From: Aquanectria penicillioides
Taxonomy: Eukaryota > Ascomycota > Sordariomycetes > Hypocreales > Nectriaceae
Reading direction: 5' to 3'
NCBI GenBank assembly: GCA_003415625.1
Contig: PYIU01000002.1
Span: forward strand, 1,550,001 to 1,614,000
Length of the DNA: 64,000 bases
Shown: positions 1-10,262 of the stretch, in pieces
Layout: each line of letters starts with the position of its first letter
Numbering within the stretch: the first letter of the stretch is position 1
Notes under the pieces: generated by a model
Told to the model about the DNA's origin: nothing
The model's database searches: none
What the model saw: only the letters and a program-made list of their open reading frames with translations
Translations under genes and position numbers: made by a program

Positions 1-719
1 AACGGGTGATTCGAGCCAAGTGGCGGGACTGGGTCAGCAAGTTCACTCGCATTTCCGCCCAATTCGAAGAGAGCGTGTATGGCGCGAGTGCTCTGTATAT
101 TGGCGGCGAAGACCAGGACTTGATGCCTGCCGGGATGAACGGGCATGGATATGTCTGGGCGGACGACGCGGCGAAGAATAAGGAGCTTGCCGGCAATGTG
201 ACTCGTATTGAGGGCTGGAGGAACACTCGTAGCTACTACAGCTTCATCCAGGTAAGATTTGACCAAGAAAATTAGGCGGGAACCGATATTGACCAGCTAT
301 AGGACCTCGCCCAAGTTTATACTGTGCGGCCGTTAAAAGGCCTAGACCTGGAGCACCTGCACGACCGCCTGCGTATGCAGCGGCTATCACCTTCCCAGAG
401 CAAGGATATCTACGAGACATTTTCCAAGCACATCAACACATACGACGAGATCTGCCTCCTTCTCAGTGTGGCGCCAGAGTCCCACGCTGGTCTGTTCTAC
501 CTTGCCCTGGGTCTGTTCCACAAGGAGCGCGAGGTGCGCAACTACACCGCGGACCTCCTTGACCGCATCGCCCAGCACGAAGCAGGCCAGCACTGGTGGA
601 AGAGCTTGAGCCGGTTCGAGAGACTCGCATATAACCGCATTCGCAAGGAAGCAGAGGCCGAACGCGCCAGGCTGGACGGCGAGGCCATGAGCCCAGGCCC
701 GGATCATAGAATCAGCTAG
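1..719 (+). CDS. Afi1-like Arf3-interacting polarity protein, C-terminal part (5' truncated)
   Basis: The coding region is already open at the window edge and ends at TAG 717-719. It has two exons, 1-251 and 303-719, separated by a 51-nt intron with donor GTAAG and acceptor TAG; both junctions are phase 0. The visible residues include [13 protein letters not shown] and a long helical tail with [17 protein letters not shown] and [18 protein letters not shown] recognise this as the C-terminal region of filamentous-fungal Afi1/Mesa-type proteins (DENN-related, stabilisation of polarity axis), which link the small GTPase Arf3 to cortical polarity. That assignment rests on remembered family sequence, since the DENN part lies outside the window. 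The gene is convergent with the esterase gene that follows. Confidence 0.6.
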
Positions 720-1299
720 ACAGGGTCGAAACCCAGATATTAGAAGGAGACGGAGAGATGAGCTATTGTTGGGCGGCATTCATCATCTTTTTTATTTGCT
801 GGGATCGGGGGCCATCTATCTTTCCATCTTCAAATCACGGGCATACATGTTTACAACTTATCATTATTCCCAACCATTACTCGTCTGAGTGGCGTTGTCA
901 GATTCATGGGGAAGAGTCATGTGGGGAGCAAAGTCATGGGTTCTGCGGGTTTGATGAGCATGTCATTGATGAGCGAAATGGTACATTTTTTTTTCAGACT
1001 CCGTTTTATTATACGACATTTTATTTTTTATTCATTCATTATCCTTCAGATTTCATCCTAGGGCGGGAGCTAACCTAGGAGGTTATGGATGCCTTGTTTT
1101 TGATATGATAACCATAAATGTACTCCCAGCTCGAAGGACTAATCAAGCCTAGCACTCCAGCCATTGGCCATAAATTGCACCACATATATGTATGATATTC
1201 GTTCTTTTTTTTTTTTTTTTTTTTGGCGGAAGCATAATCCGCACTTAGGATCGTAAAGCTAACTTCAACGATAGCTTACAAACGTGGCACCAAGGATAG
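720..1299. other. Convergent intergenic spacer with poly-T tract
   Basis: This holds the 3' flanks of two converging genes. It contains a T-rich block around 985-1035 and a T20 run at 1205-1224. No ORF here has coding character. Confidence 0.6.
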
Positions 1300-2298
1300 T
1301 CAGAGGAGACCCAATGCCTTGGCGGCATGCTTGACGTGGTCGGCACCGAAGGTGGAGATGAAGAAGTATGAGTGGTCATAGCCCTATGATATCTTTGTTA
1401 GTCTTGAAATTGCTGATAGAAGGGGGCAGTGGTTTTTTCAAAATGGACGTACGTCTCGGTAGTTGACCTGGATGTCAGTAACACCAGCCTCCTTGGCGGC
1501 CTTCTCCAGGTTCTCAGGGAGCAGCTGGCCCTGCTTGTAGAAGTTGTCCGCGGTGCCCTGAAAGCTCACGTTAGCTGGCTCCATTCATTCAGTGAAGTCC
1601 GAGGCTGTGCTTCCAATACTCACCACATCGATGAGAGCATTCAGGGGTCCCTTCCAGCCCTTGACGAGCTCAGAAGCGTCGTGCTTCTTCCACTCCTCCT
1701 TGTTGTCACCCAGGTAGCCGGAGAAGGCCTTCTCACCCCAGGGGCAGTTGACGGGGTTAGAGATGGGTGCAAAAGCGCTGACGCTCTTGTACAGGCCCGG
1801 GTTCTTCAGGTACAGAGTAAGGGCGCCGTGACCGCCCATGGAGTGGCCAGAGATGGAGACACGGGAGGAGTCGAGCTCCTTGAAGGCGCCAAAGACCAAG
1901 TCGGGCAGCTCCTTGGTCAGGTACGACTCCATCTTGTAGTTCTTGTTCCAAGGGTCGCGGGTGGCGTCGATGTAAAAGCTGGCAGCGCTGCCAAAGTCCC
2001 AAGAGTCGTGCTCGCCGGGGAGGTCGAGACCGCGGGGGGAGGTATCCGGGTAGAGGAGAGCAAGGCCCAGGGGCGAGGCGTGTGCGTGGAGGAAGCCCTT
2101 GTCGGTGACATTGTCCGGGGTGCAAGTCAGGCCGGAGAGGTAGATGAGGAGGGGAGCGGGCTTGGCGGCGGAGGCTGAGGGGGGAAGGTAGAGGGTGAGG
2201 TTCATGGGAGTGCCGGTGGTGGCAGACTGGTGGGTGAGCTTGATGAAGCGACCGCCGAAGCTGGTGATGGTCGCGTTGGTGGTGAACGCGGAAGCCAT
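1300..2298 (-). CDS. S-formylglutathione hydrolase (esterase D family)
   Basis: Hydrolyses S-formylglutathione to formate and glutathione, the last step of glutathione-dependent formaldehyde detoxification in the cytosol. There are three exons on the minus strand: 2298-1624, 1557-1453 and 1383-1300, with stop TGA at 1300-1302. The introns are 1558-1623 (GTGAGT...CAG) and 1384-1452 (GTACGT...TAG), both phase 0. The product is 287 aa, the usual family length. Visible hallmarks are LLIYLSGLTCTPDN near residue 50, the nucleophile elbow SGHSMGGHGAL near 150, and the last exon GYDHSYFF carrying the catalytic His. ATG 2298 opens directly into the conserved N-terminus. An antisense ORF over 1429-2178 is a codon-bias shadow. 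Confidence 0.93.
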
Positions 2299-3087
2299 TT
2301 TGATAGATGTTGTGGCGAGGTTGTTTGAAGGTTGTGAGAATCAAGCGGCAAGGACGGATGAGAGAGTATCAGAAACTTGACAGCACGGAGCTAGACAGCG
2401 GATTATTACGGATTATCGACGAGCTCCTTGTTCCAAACGACCCAATTGACGCTAGCCAGCAAAGGAAGCAGCAACTTTGACGAGTTTGGCGATTAGAGGA
2501 GAGGGGGAGTAAATAAGGAAATGTATTTCAGGTTCCAAGAATCTCCTCTTCGGGTTGACCATGATATAGATACCCGATTCGCTTTGCTAACTCGGGGCGC
2601 ATCTTCAAAGCCGACTGGAGGTGGGGAAGGCACTTGCTCGTCAAGGAGGGGAAGCCGCGACCAGGGTTCCCCACATCGCCGCAACGCCGAATTATCTCCC
2701 AAGCTTCACTTCACACCACTTCCGATTCCGCACGGGCTGCATGCTTCTGCTTCTCAGTACCGAACCGATTTCGATCAATTATCTTGCCGTAGAGTCATAA
2801 GTCTACCAATGGTGCAATAGTCCTATCTTTGCCGCCCAGTGCCCCTGCCATCAAAAATTCCAGAAGACTCCCTCCCCCGCCCCAATCTATGTACTTTACG
2901 CCGTTCATTAGCCCGTTCCCTTCCTAATCAGGGCAAAACACCCGTCTGCCGAAAACTCCGCCTCATTAAACCCATTGATTGCATCGCATCATAAAGCCTC
3001 ATTTTTCCTAGCCGTAAATTATGTATGTGCTGGTCCCAATGCAAGCTATCATCCACTAGATGTCGGTCCGTTCTTTTGGTTGTCTTT

Positions 3088-3127
<40 letters not shown>

Positions 3128-3182
3128 TGTTTCTTTTTCTTGTTGTTGTTGTTGTTGTTGTTGCCTTGCGGATTTTTAATCT
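2299..3182. other. Intergenic region upstream of the esterase gene
   Basis: It contains the esterase promoter side and, at its far end, the simple repeats listed separately. No supported gene. Confidence 0.55.
3086..3163. repeat. (TTTC)n and (GTT)n microsatellites
   Basis: A TTTC tetranucleotide tract of about ten units (3086-3128) is followed after a short gap by a GTT/TTG trinucleotide tract (3141-3163). Both lie just past the stop codon of the small secreted protein gene, probably in its 3' UTR. Confidence 0.9.
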
Positions 3183-3674
3183 TTAGGCAAAGGGGTTTGT
3201 GGTGTTGGTCCACTTCTTCAGGTGGCAGTCGAAGCTCTTGAAGAGGGTATTCCACTCAATAGCACTAAGATTGTACTTGTGTTCATAGCTGAAGTCCACT
3301 GATCCAAAGGTGCATCCCGTAGGGCTGCGGCAGATGTCGTTGCATCCAGTAGTTCGAGGGTAGCAAGCAAAGTGCTCGCCATCGGGAGCAAAGGTGCTAA
3401 TGTTTTGGTAGTATGGCTCAGGGAGCTGGTAGCACTTGTTCATCTGGTAGACCTCGTAGTGGCATGTGCCGGTAGCGTTGACGCCAGTGCAAGTGAGAAC
3501 CTGATAGGCGTTAGTTTAAGGCACGTTTGTTTGAGATAAGAAGACCATGCTTGAGAGACATGATCATCATTTTGTGGTGGGTTGACTTACACCTCCGACC
3601 TCACGCTTTCGGATGGGGGATGAGGTCACCGCCAAGGCGGAGACAATGGTTGCAATGGCGACGGAAAACTTCAT
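3183..3674 (-). CDS. Small secreted cysteine-rich protein, effector-like
   Basis: Two exons, 3674-3591 and 3500-3183, flank a 90-nt phase-0 intron (GTAAGT...CAG) and give 133 aa. The N-terminus MKFSVAIATIVSALAVTSS is a clear signal peptide, followed by a dibasic RKR that could be a Kex2-type processing site. The mature part holds eight cysteines, in the local contexts LTC, TCH, KCY, ACY, GCN, DIC, GCT and DCH, so four disulfides are possible, plus several N-x-S/T sites. No enzyme motif is visible. Size, signal peptide and even cysteine count match fungal small secreted proteins; a role in host interaction is inference only. A TATA-like TTATATAA lies near 3876-3883, about 200 nt upstream. Confidence 0.75.
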
Positions 3675-5363
3675 GATGATGGAGTTTGTAAAAGGAATCT
3701 TAGGAGTGAAATGATCTTTGGACTTTTTTTTTTTTTTTTAAAAAGAGTGAATCAAATATTTGATCAAGGCTGGTGAGCTGTGATGGACATTCGCAGTTGA
3801 AGTTGGGGCTCTTTTACGGTTTCTCACGGTGGTGGTGCAGGATCCCCAACCACCGTTTTCACGACCGCCAACCTCTTATATAATTAAGCTGCAACAGCCA
3901 CATGGTGCGACGATGGGCAAATGCCGCCTGCAGCGGAGTTTCCCTAGGGCCTCGCGGGCCTCTAGGAAGGGTCCCTCGTCGACGTCATGCGGGCCATCGG
4001 GCAATCGCAGCAGCGCTGGTCGTCGTGCCATGAGGCAATCAGTCAATCAACCGCCCGCTGAGCGGATGATCGCTTCCCTCCCCGCACAGGATGGGGCCCG
4101 GCGCCGAGTTTCACATTTCATCACTGGCAAAAGTGACCAACCCCCGCCTTCGCAGGTAATACGAGAAATCGTCTGCGAATAGCAGTTCCGTTTCTCGTTT
4201 TGCTCACGGAACCGACGGATCGCCCCCGATCCCGCCACCAGTCAAAACCTTGAGGGGCTGGAACTACGTTTTGTGGCTCGTTTTTCATGCCAATCCGTTG
4301 GCCGCCCAACTCGCCACCTGGCAGCCCCAATGGTTATGCCGTCCCTTGCGTTGCTTTGCCTTGCCTGGCCTGAACACAGCTTCGAATGCAGGAATCAAGA
4401 CCTTTTTTTTTTTCATCTTTCCTGTCGCTCTGTGCACCCATTCAGACGCATCTACTGCATCACCTAGCGTAGTCTTTTCGGGGTCCAGACCAGACTCTTC
4501 ACCGCTCCAGCTTGCTACTGTATCCCAAACCCACCGACGCTCGCTCTCTACACGAGTCATCATCAAAGCCATATTCCCTAAGGATGCCGTCATGGCTCAT
4601 TCCGCCCCTCGGAGCCTCAACGTCAGGGTCCCCCGCCGCTCCGGCCAAGGGCCAGACACCAACGGTCCACTTGACATCACAGCATCCCAGTGTTCCCAGA
4701 AATGAGTGTCACATCCCTTAGCGGCGTGCCCTTCAACCTTTGACCATCGTGACGTATTGCTCGTCTCACCTTGAGGACAGGTGTCACATCCGTGCCGGTA
4801 ACAGCTTCAGAGATCCGGAATCAGTCTCATTTGCTTCTCTATGTTCTCTTATTGGATATGCAATCAGCTTTGAGCCACTGTAGCGAATATCGCCAGCATC
4901 ATGTTGTTGTTCTTTACATCAAACCATGCCACTTCCAGCAGAGCAGCATTCTCATAGACGCAGATCCGCCAGTCCATCCCCTCTAGATCCTCAAACCAAG
5001 CACAGCACGGCTGGCATGTCAATGACCTCATCTCAGGCAGTCAGAGTTGGGTGCGAAACTTCGTTTGAGTCCAGAAAATGGCAAATCTCTTCTCACCAGA
5101 GCACATAATGCAGCGGCAGCAAGAGCATGTGACCGAAACAACGACTTTTTATATCTTTTTGTCTAGTTCCATGTACAGCCAAAATATCAAACGCCGCGCT
5201 CATACATCATAAACGACCTCGGTATACGGATGCGCCACGCATGTGCGAAGAAGAGGCAGAGAAAATGGACCGACTTAGCTCGATTGCCGCCCAAGGCAGG
5301 TGTAATGGGTATATGCGCCTTGAATCCAATCTGATCAATTTGATGTCCCATGACTCTCCTACT
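3675..5363. other. 1.7-kb intergenic region
   Basis: Lies between two minus-strand genes. It carries T/A runs near 3725-3740 and 4402-4411. ORFs such as 4250-4705 (+) have no recognisable domain or intron logic. No gene supported. Confidence 0.5.
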
Positions 5364-6029
5364 TCACTGCAGCAGTTCCTCGCAAGTCCAGTCCTCGTAG
5401 CTACGTTGCGTCCAAGTCAGCCCCAGTGTTCTCCAGTTTGTGTCCGGATCTACGCGACGAGTTGACTTACTAGCCATCGGGGAGGTATCGTCGCACGATC
5501 AGAGGGATTTTCTTCTCTCGCATCTCCTTGATCGCAATCTGCAAGGGATCCGTCTCGCCTTCGAGATCGACCAGGACCGGCGCATTCATGCTAAACTCTT
5601 CATCAACACTCTCGGTTCCATTGCAGGTGCCTCGGCGAGCAATAACAAACCTAATCTGCAGAGCGCGAGTGCCCAGAATGCGAGCCCGCTCGTACTTGGT
5701 CATATAAGGGGTTGTGGTCCGCTCGTTCTCGGGGATCTTCTTGTCCTTCAGGAGCTTGTCGCCACCTTTCAAAGCGTTCGCGGCCGCAGAGGGATCGCCA
5801 GAGACGACGACATTGTCTTGGTCGTCGCCATCCTGCTGTTGCTCGTTTTCATCCTCTCCGACGACCTCGGGATCGTAGAACTCGGTGACATCCTCATCCT
5901 CGTACATGGGCTCGTCGCTACCAGAGAGAAGGTTAGACTCACTTCAAGCCGTTCAATCAGGCGCGTTGCCAAGGTCGTCATGAGAACTTACCCGCCTGCG
6001 CCGACATCATCATCACCAAAGTCAGACAT
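5364..6029 (-). CDS. RPO26: DNA-directed RNA polymerases I, II and III shared subunit RPB6 (RPABC2)
   Basis: A small subunit common to all three nuclear RNA polymerases, stabilising core assembly. There are three exons: 6029-5992, 5917-5471 and 5400-5364. The introns are 5918-5991 (GTAAGT...TAG) and 5401-5470 (GTAAGT...TAG), and the exons total 174 codons (173 aa). The N-terminus is acidic (MSDFGDDD, then [14 protein letters not shown]). The conserved C-terminal half shows [20 protein letters not shown], then [12 protein letters not shown], and the last exon completes [12 protein letters not shown]. The final intron splits the Tyr codon after PDG; stopping at the in-frame TAG instead would delete the conserved tail. 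It is divergent from the TFIIIA-like gene. Confidence 0.95.
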
Positions 6030-6364
6030 GATGCAGATTTCCTAGAAGAGCGAGTGGAAGAGCTGAGAAGAAGGGCCGTCCTGACAAATGAATGTATAGA
6101 CAGGTCCTTGAGACTACTTTGTTCAGCCTCGTGAAAAAAGCCAAAGGCGATGGAATAAATTGGGGTTTGTCCGAGGTTGACCCGGTCCAAGTTCCAGCCA
6201 TGCAGTGGTGGGGCATGCCTGCCCACCAAAATGCAGCGCTGTAAGTCGTCACCCACCATAAAATTTCATGTCACCGCTTTTAAAATGTTGCCGATTCTGC
6301 CGCCCTGACAGGACAATATTCCTACAACATCAGCCAGCAGCACGGCCCAAGGCCTGACAGCACA
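6030..6364. promoter_or_regulatory. Shared divergent promoter of RPB6 and TFIIIA-like genes
   Basis: A 335-bp gap separates the two start codons, so both promoters must sit here. I see no convincing TATA box. The overlapping minus-strand ORFs (5978-6259, 6022-6252) have no family features. Confidence 0.6.
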
Positions 6365-7918
6365 ATGAGCAAACGTAGTGCTGTTGGATCGGCGCCTGGA
6401 ACGCCTTCAGCTAAAAGACATCAGGCTGCAGACTTTGAAGATGATTCATGTTCGTGATGACACTCCTCACGCTCTCGATGCTCTCGTCGCTTACACTTGC
6501 TAACATGCCATCTAGACATTGAAGATCTCGACGACGATGTCACGACTGCTCAGACTCCCACGACTGTCTCTGAAGCCGATTCGCCATTAACTGCGAATAC
6601 TGGTGCGACCACCCCTCGCCCAAAGTTTCCCTCCGACCTCAAAACACTGGCCTGTACATGGCCCGGTTGTTCTAAAACCTTCAATCGCCCTGCTAGGCTG
6701 AGGGACCACCTCAACTCACACACCAATTCTCGACCCTTCAAATGTACCTATGCCGGCTGTGACAAGGACTATATCGAGGATAAACATCTGAAACAACATG
6801 TCAAAGCTGTGCATACTCTGGAACGAAACCATGTCTGTCCCAAGGAAGGCTGTGGAAAGAGTTTTGTCACTGGCACCCGACTCAAACGTCACCAGGCGGT
6901 TCACGAGGGCGAGGAACGATTTCGATGTACCGATTGTGGCCAAAGTTTTCGCAAAAAGGAGACCCTGCACAAACATGTTCGAAAAGACCACCAAGGACTA
7001 CCGGCCCACCAATGCCCTGACGTGGGCTGCGATGCGGCATTCGATTCTAAGCCAGCGCTGAAGAGACACCGAGAACGAGAACATGGAGAGGCCAAGTTTT
7101 GGTGCGATGAATGTGGCTTGAAGAGGATGCAGGATGGAACAACACAGCGAGTGGGATTTACCACCGAAGTATTGCTTCAGTCTCACGTCCGCCAGGAACA
7201 CCAGAACTGCATGTTCTGCGAATTCAAGTCTGGCTCTCGATGGGAGCTTGAACAGCATGTCGAGATGCACCACTCTGGAAAAACTGTCGAGGATCGAAAG
7301 ACCATTGCATGCCCCCACGCCCAATGCATCAAAAAGTTCACCAAAAAGTCCAACCTCAACGCCCATGTCCGCACAGCCCATGAGGGCTTCCGCTTCATTT
7401 GTGGCGAGGTCGACTTGAACAGCGCAGACCTAGTTGGTTGGGTCAACGCCCAAGGCTGTGGCGATAAATTCAGCACCAAGGTCCGGTTGGAAGATCATGT
7501 TCGTTACAAGCATCTTGGCCAAGAACGCCCCAAACTATCCAGAACACAAACGTCCAATATCGACTTGATCGACGAATTATCTGGCACTACGAACCTTGCC
7601 AAGTTGACTATAAGCTGCCCCCATTGTAGCGAGGGTTTTATGCGATACCACGATCTTGATACGCATCTGGAGACCTTTCACAAGGTGAATGGCAACCCCG
7701 AAGCCGATCCAGCCCTCTTCCTATCGGAAACTCAACTGGATATGGAACAACCCCTCTTTGGTGACTTGAATGATCTCAAGTCATCTTGGGCCGAAGACTT
7801 GGACTACGGCCCCATACACGATGAGTGGCCAGAGGACGAAGCCAACATTCTTCTTCTGGCCCGCGACCCTCAAGAACTCCCAGATCACATGGTTGATCCT
7901 GCATTAGGGACCATATGA
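6365..7918 (+). CDS. TFIIIA-type C2H2 zinc finger protein
   Basis: Exon 1 (6365-6449) and exon 2 (6516-7918) are separated by a 66-nt intron with an unusual GTTCGT donor, a TGCTAAC branch site and a TAG acceptor. The product is 495 aa. From about residue 75 it carries a string of about nine C2H2 fingers, starting CTWPGCSKTFNRPARLRDH, with TFIIIA-like linkers. A long interrupted segment sits between later fingers and the C-terminal tail is acidic. The family binds the internal control region of 5S rRNA genes and recruits Pol III. The TFIIIA assignment comes from finger spacing and overall organisation. ATG 6365 gives the basic MSKRSAVGSAPGTPSAKR leader and the correct phase. Confidence 0.82.
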
Positions 7919-8426
7919 TACGATGCACATGATGAGAGAAATAAAAAGGCGTTAAAAATTGGGTTTTTGTTAAGGAGATGAGATACCCCTGGCCCCACAG
8001 CCATATGCGATGTAATCATGACAATGGCTCAGCTCGGCTTTGCAATATAGATGTAAGCAGAAAGAAAAAAGTCAGTACAGGGTTTGATTTTAGAGCGATG
8101 ACCAAGATAAAATATGAACTTCAATCTCAATTGATGTCGAGTCTGTGATACTCCCGCTCATGTATAAACCAAGTTTCACAATCCCAGTACTTCGCATACG
8201 CCAATCGTATGTCAAAGTCAACAGAATAGATATATGCAAGAAGCAACAATATGCCGAAGCATAGCCCTAAGAGGGTGTATTCATACTCCCAAACTCCATA
8301 TTACGGTCCGGAAGCCAAAACAAAAAGGGGGGGTGGGGGTTAATCCAAACACCAAGTATTGCACCTGAAATCAAAGAACAGCACATGTCAACCAAGACAG
8401 CCAACTTCAATTTTGGTCAAAACACT
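7919..8426. other. Convergent 3' flanks of the TFIIIA-like and ZIP genes
   Basis: An AATAAAA-type signal lies just after the TFIIIA-like stop (about 7940). A G-rich tract lies at 8328-8340. No gene seen, but a cryptic terminal exon of the ZIP gene could reach 8281. Confidence 0.5.
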
Positions 8427-9102
8427 TCAATGCGCCCCAACTAGTGCATTACTCACGCCCAACAAAGCCATGCCGAGAAAGCCAAAAAAGATGCACAGGT
8501 TGCGATTGTGATTGAGACTCAGGCTCTCGACGAAAAGCTGCAGTCCTACACTAACCATTATACCTGCTGTCATGGCGAAAAGACATGCGTAGGCAACCGC
8601 ATTGGGAGTCATGTGGGTGCGGCTGGCGAGCCTAAACCACAAGGCGGCAAGGCCGGCACCCATCGGCTGAGAAAACCCGCCCAGAATGGCTGACCAGGCC
8701 ATGGCACGCCATCGAGACCCAAGAGCCATGTATAAAGGAAGGCACATGGCGAATCCCTCAGTGATATTGTGAACAAACAACGCCATGAAGACGTTGAAAC
8801 CAAGGGTTGGATTGGCATGATTAGTCGCGTACGTAATAAATCCCTCGGGGAATTTGTGGAGGGCAATTGCAATAGATGTTTGAAGTCCAATGGAAAGAAA
8901 TGCATTCTTGGGCACATGGTGGTGATGCTGTGCCTCGATATCATCCCCCTCCTCCATCGACGAGCAGGATGCGTCATGCTCTACCTCCTCGTCGTTCATA
9001 GGATCCAACGGCTCTCTCGAAGTTGCTCTGCTAGTACGATAGGTTGGGCTCACAAGGGGCTCCGATGCGTGGCTGTGGTGATGTTCGTGATTATGAATAG
9101 GC

Positions 9103-9139
<37 letters not shown>

Positions 9140-10262
9140 TATGTTCATCGTCACCGTCGTCATGATCATCTTCATCGTCGTGATCGTGGTGAGGCAAAAT
9201 CGCCCCTGTGGTGGTCCTAAGAACCTTTTGTTGTCGAGAAGGATGAGGGGAGCGTTTGGTCAGATGCTTGAAGCATTCCTGGCCACAGGGGTCTGTATAT
9301 CCATAACAAGAACCGGATTCGTCGCAATTGCACTTTGTGTCCTGCACAAAAGACATGACGCGATTCTGAACCTTGAGCATGGACGATCTTCGATCGAGGG
9401 GGGCAGAGTTGGCTGTAGTTGTACGATTGCGGTTTACCACAGCGGGGCTTTTGGATTGTTGTGTCATCTCCTCATTAGGTGCTGAAGCATGTCGACGAGA
9501 TGTCATGGCTCGACCGTTACGGTCGGCATCTAACAGAGGTGTGGTTTCCGACACAACAGCATGGGTGTGCGCATTTTCACCATTTGATGCCATCTTCGCT
9601 ACTTTGGGGCGTGACGAGGTACGTTGGGACAGTCGGCGGCGGGCGCGGCTAGCTCGAGATTGCCGGCGGCCATGGTGACAAGAATTAGCATCCTTGACAG
9701 CAGTTTCGTCATGAGTATGATCACAGTCCACAACATGTGAGGGAATATGCTGATGCAATAGTCTCGAGATGGCCTGAATGCCAATGAACCCGGAGATGAA
9801 GCACGCCATCATGAGAAGACCAGCAGCTTGGTCAGACCAATCGGCGCCCTTGAGGTATCCTTTAGACTCGGGCAGCATACTATACAGCGCAGAAAATATC
9901 TGGAAGAGAAACGGGAGAAGGTTACTTCAATGTCGCTACCTAGAAGGTGAGGATGGAGTAGCTCGTACCATGACGCCAAAACTCAAGCTCAGTGAGCAGG
10001 CAAGGAAGACATTACTGTCCTGGATCCGAAAGTCTCGCTTCCCTGGAAACAAGCGCACGATGATGTCGACACAGACTATTGAAGCACCTACAACGCAAGC
10101 TATAGAAAAAATGACGGTCAGCCACGATTCAAGGAGAAGAATTCACTGCCCTGCAAGTGACATTGAGCTGTGAAGCCGTAACATGAACGCACCGATGCCG
10201 CTGACCACGCACATAATCCATCCGCGAGTGTCATTGTCGAGACCACTCGCCGAGAGAGCCAT
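8427..10262 (-). CDS. ZIP family zinc transporter (ZRT3-like) with His/Asp-rich loop
   Basis: Exports zinc from a storage compartment into the cytosol if, as in yeast Zrt3, it sits in the vacuolar membrane; the location is inferred. Three exons (10262-10193, 10099-9969, 9899-8427) give 557 aa. The introns are 10100-10192 (GTGCGT...TAG) and 9900-9968 (GTACGA...CAG). ATG 10262 lies in an excellent context (GCAGCCATGG). N-terminal membrane segments include a long hydrophobic stretch ending FSALYSMLPESKGYL. The hydrophilic loop (about residues 105-400) contains a run of alternating His and Asp. The C-terminal membrane bundle has IALHKFPEGF and LFVHNITEGFAMCLP, the metal-site motifs of ZIP helices IV and V. 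Confidence 0.9.
9103..9139. repeat. GTGGTC hexanucleotide repeat coding for His-Asp run
   Basis: An in-frame hexamer repeat within the ZIP gene. Read on the minus strand it encodes alternating His and Asp in the cytosolic metal-binding loop. Being a multiple of three, copy-number change would vary loop length without breaking the frame. Confidence 0.85.

Noticed and set aside
1429..2178. 249-codon plus-strand ORF
   Set aside because: Antisense shadow of the S-formylglutathione hydrolase exons, caused by GC-rich third positions.
8769..9485. 238-codon plus-strand ORF with a long Val run
   Set aside because: The Val run is the reverse reading of the His-Asp repeat in the ZIP gene.
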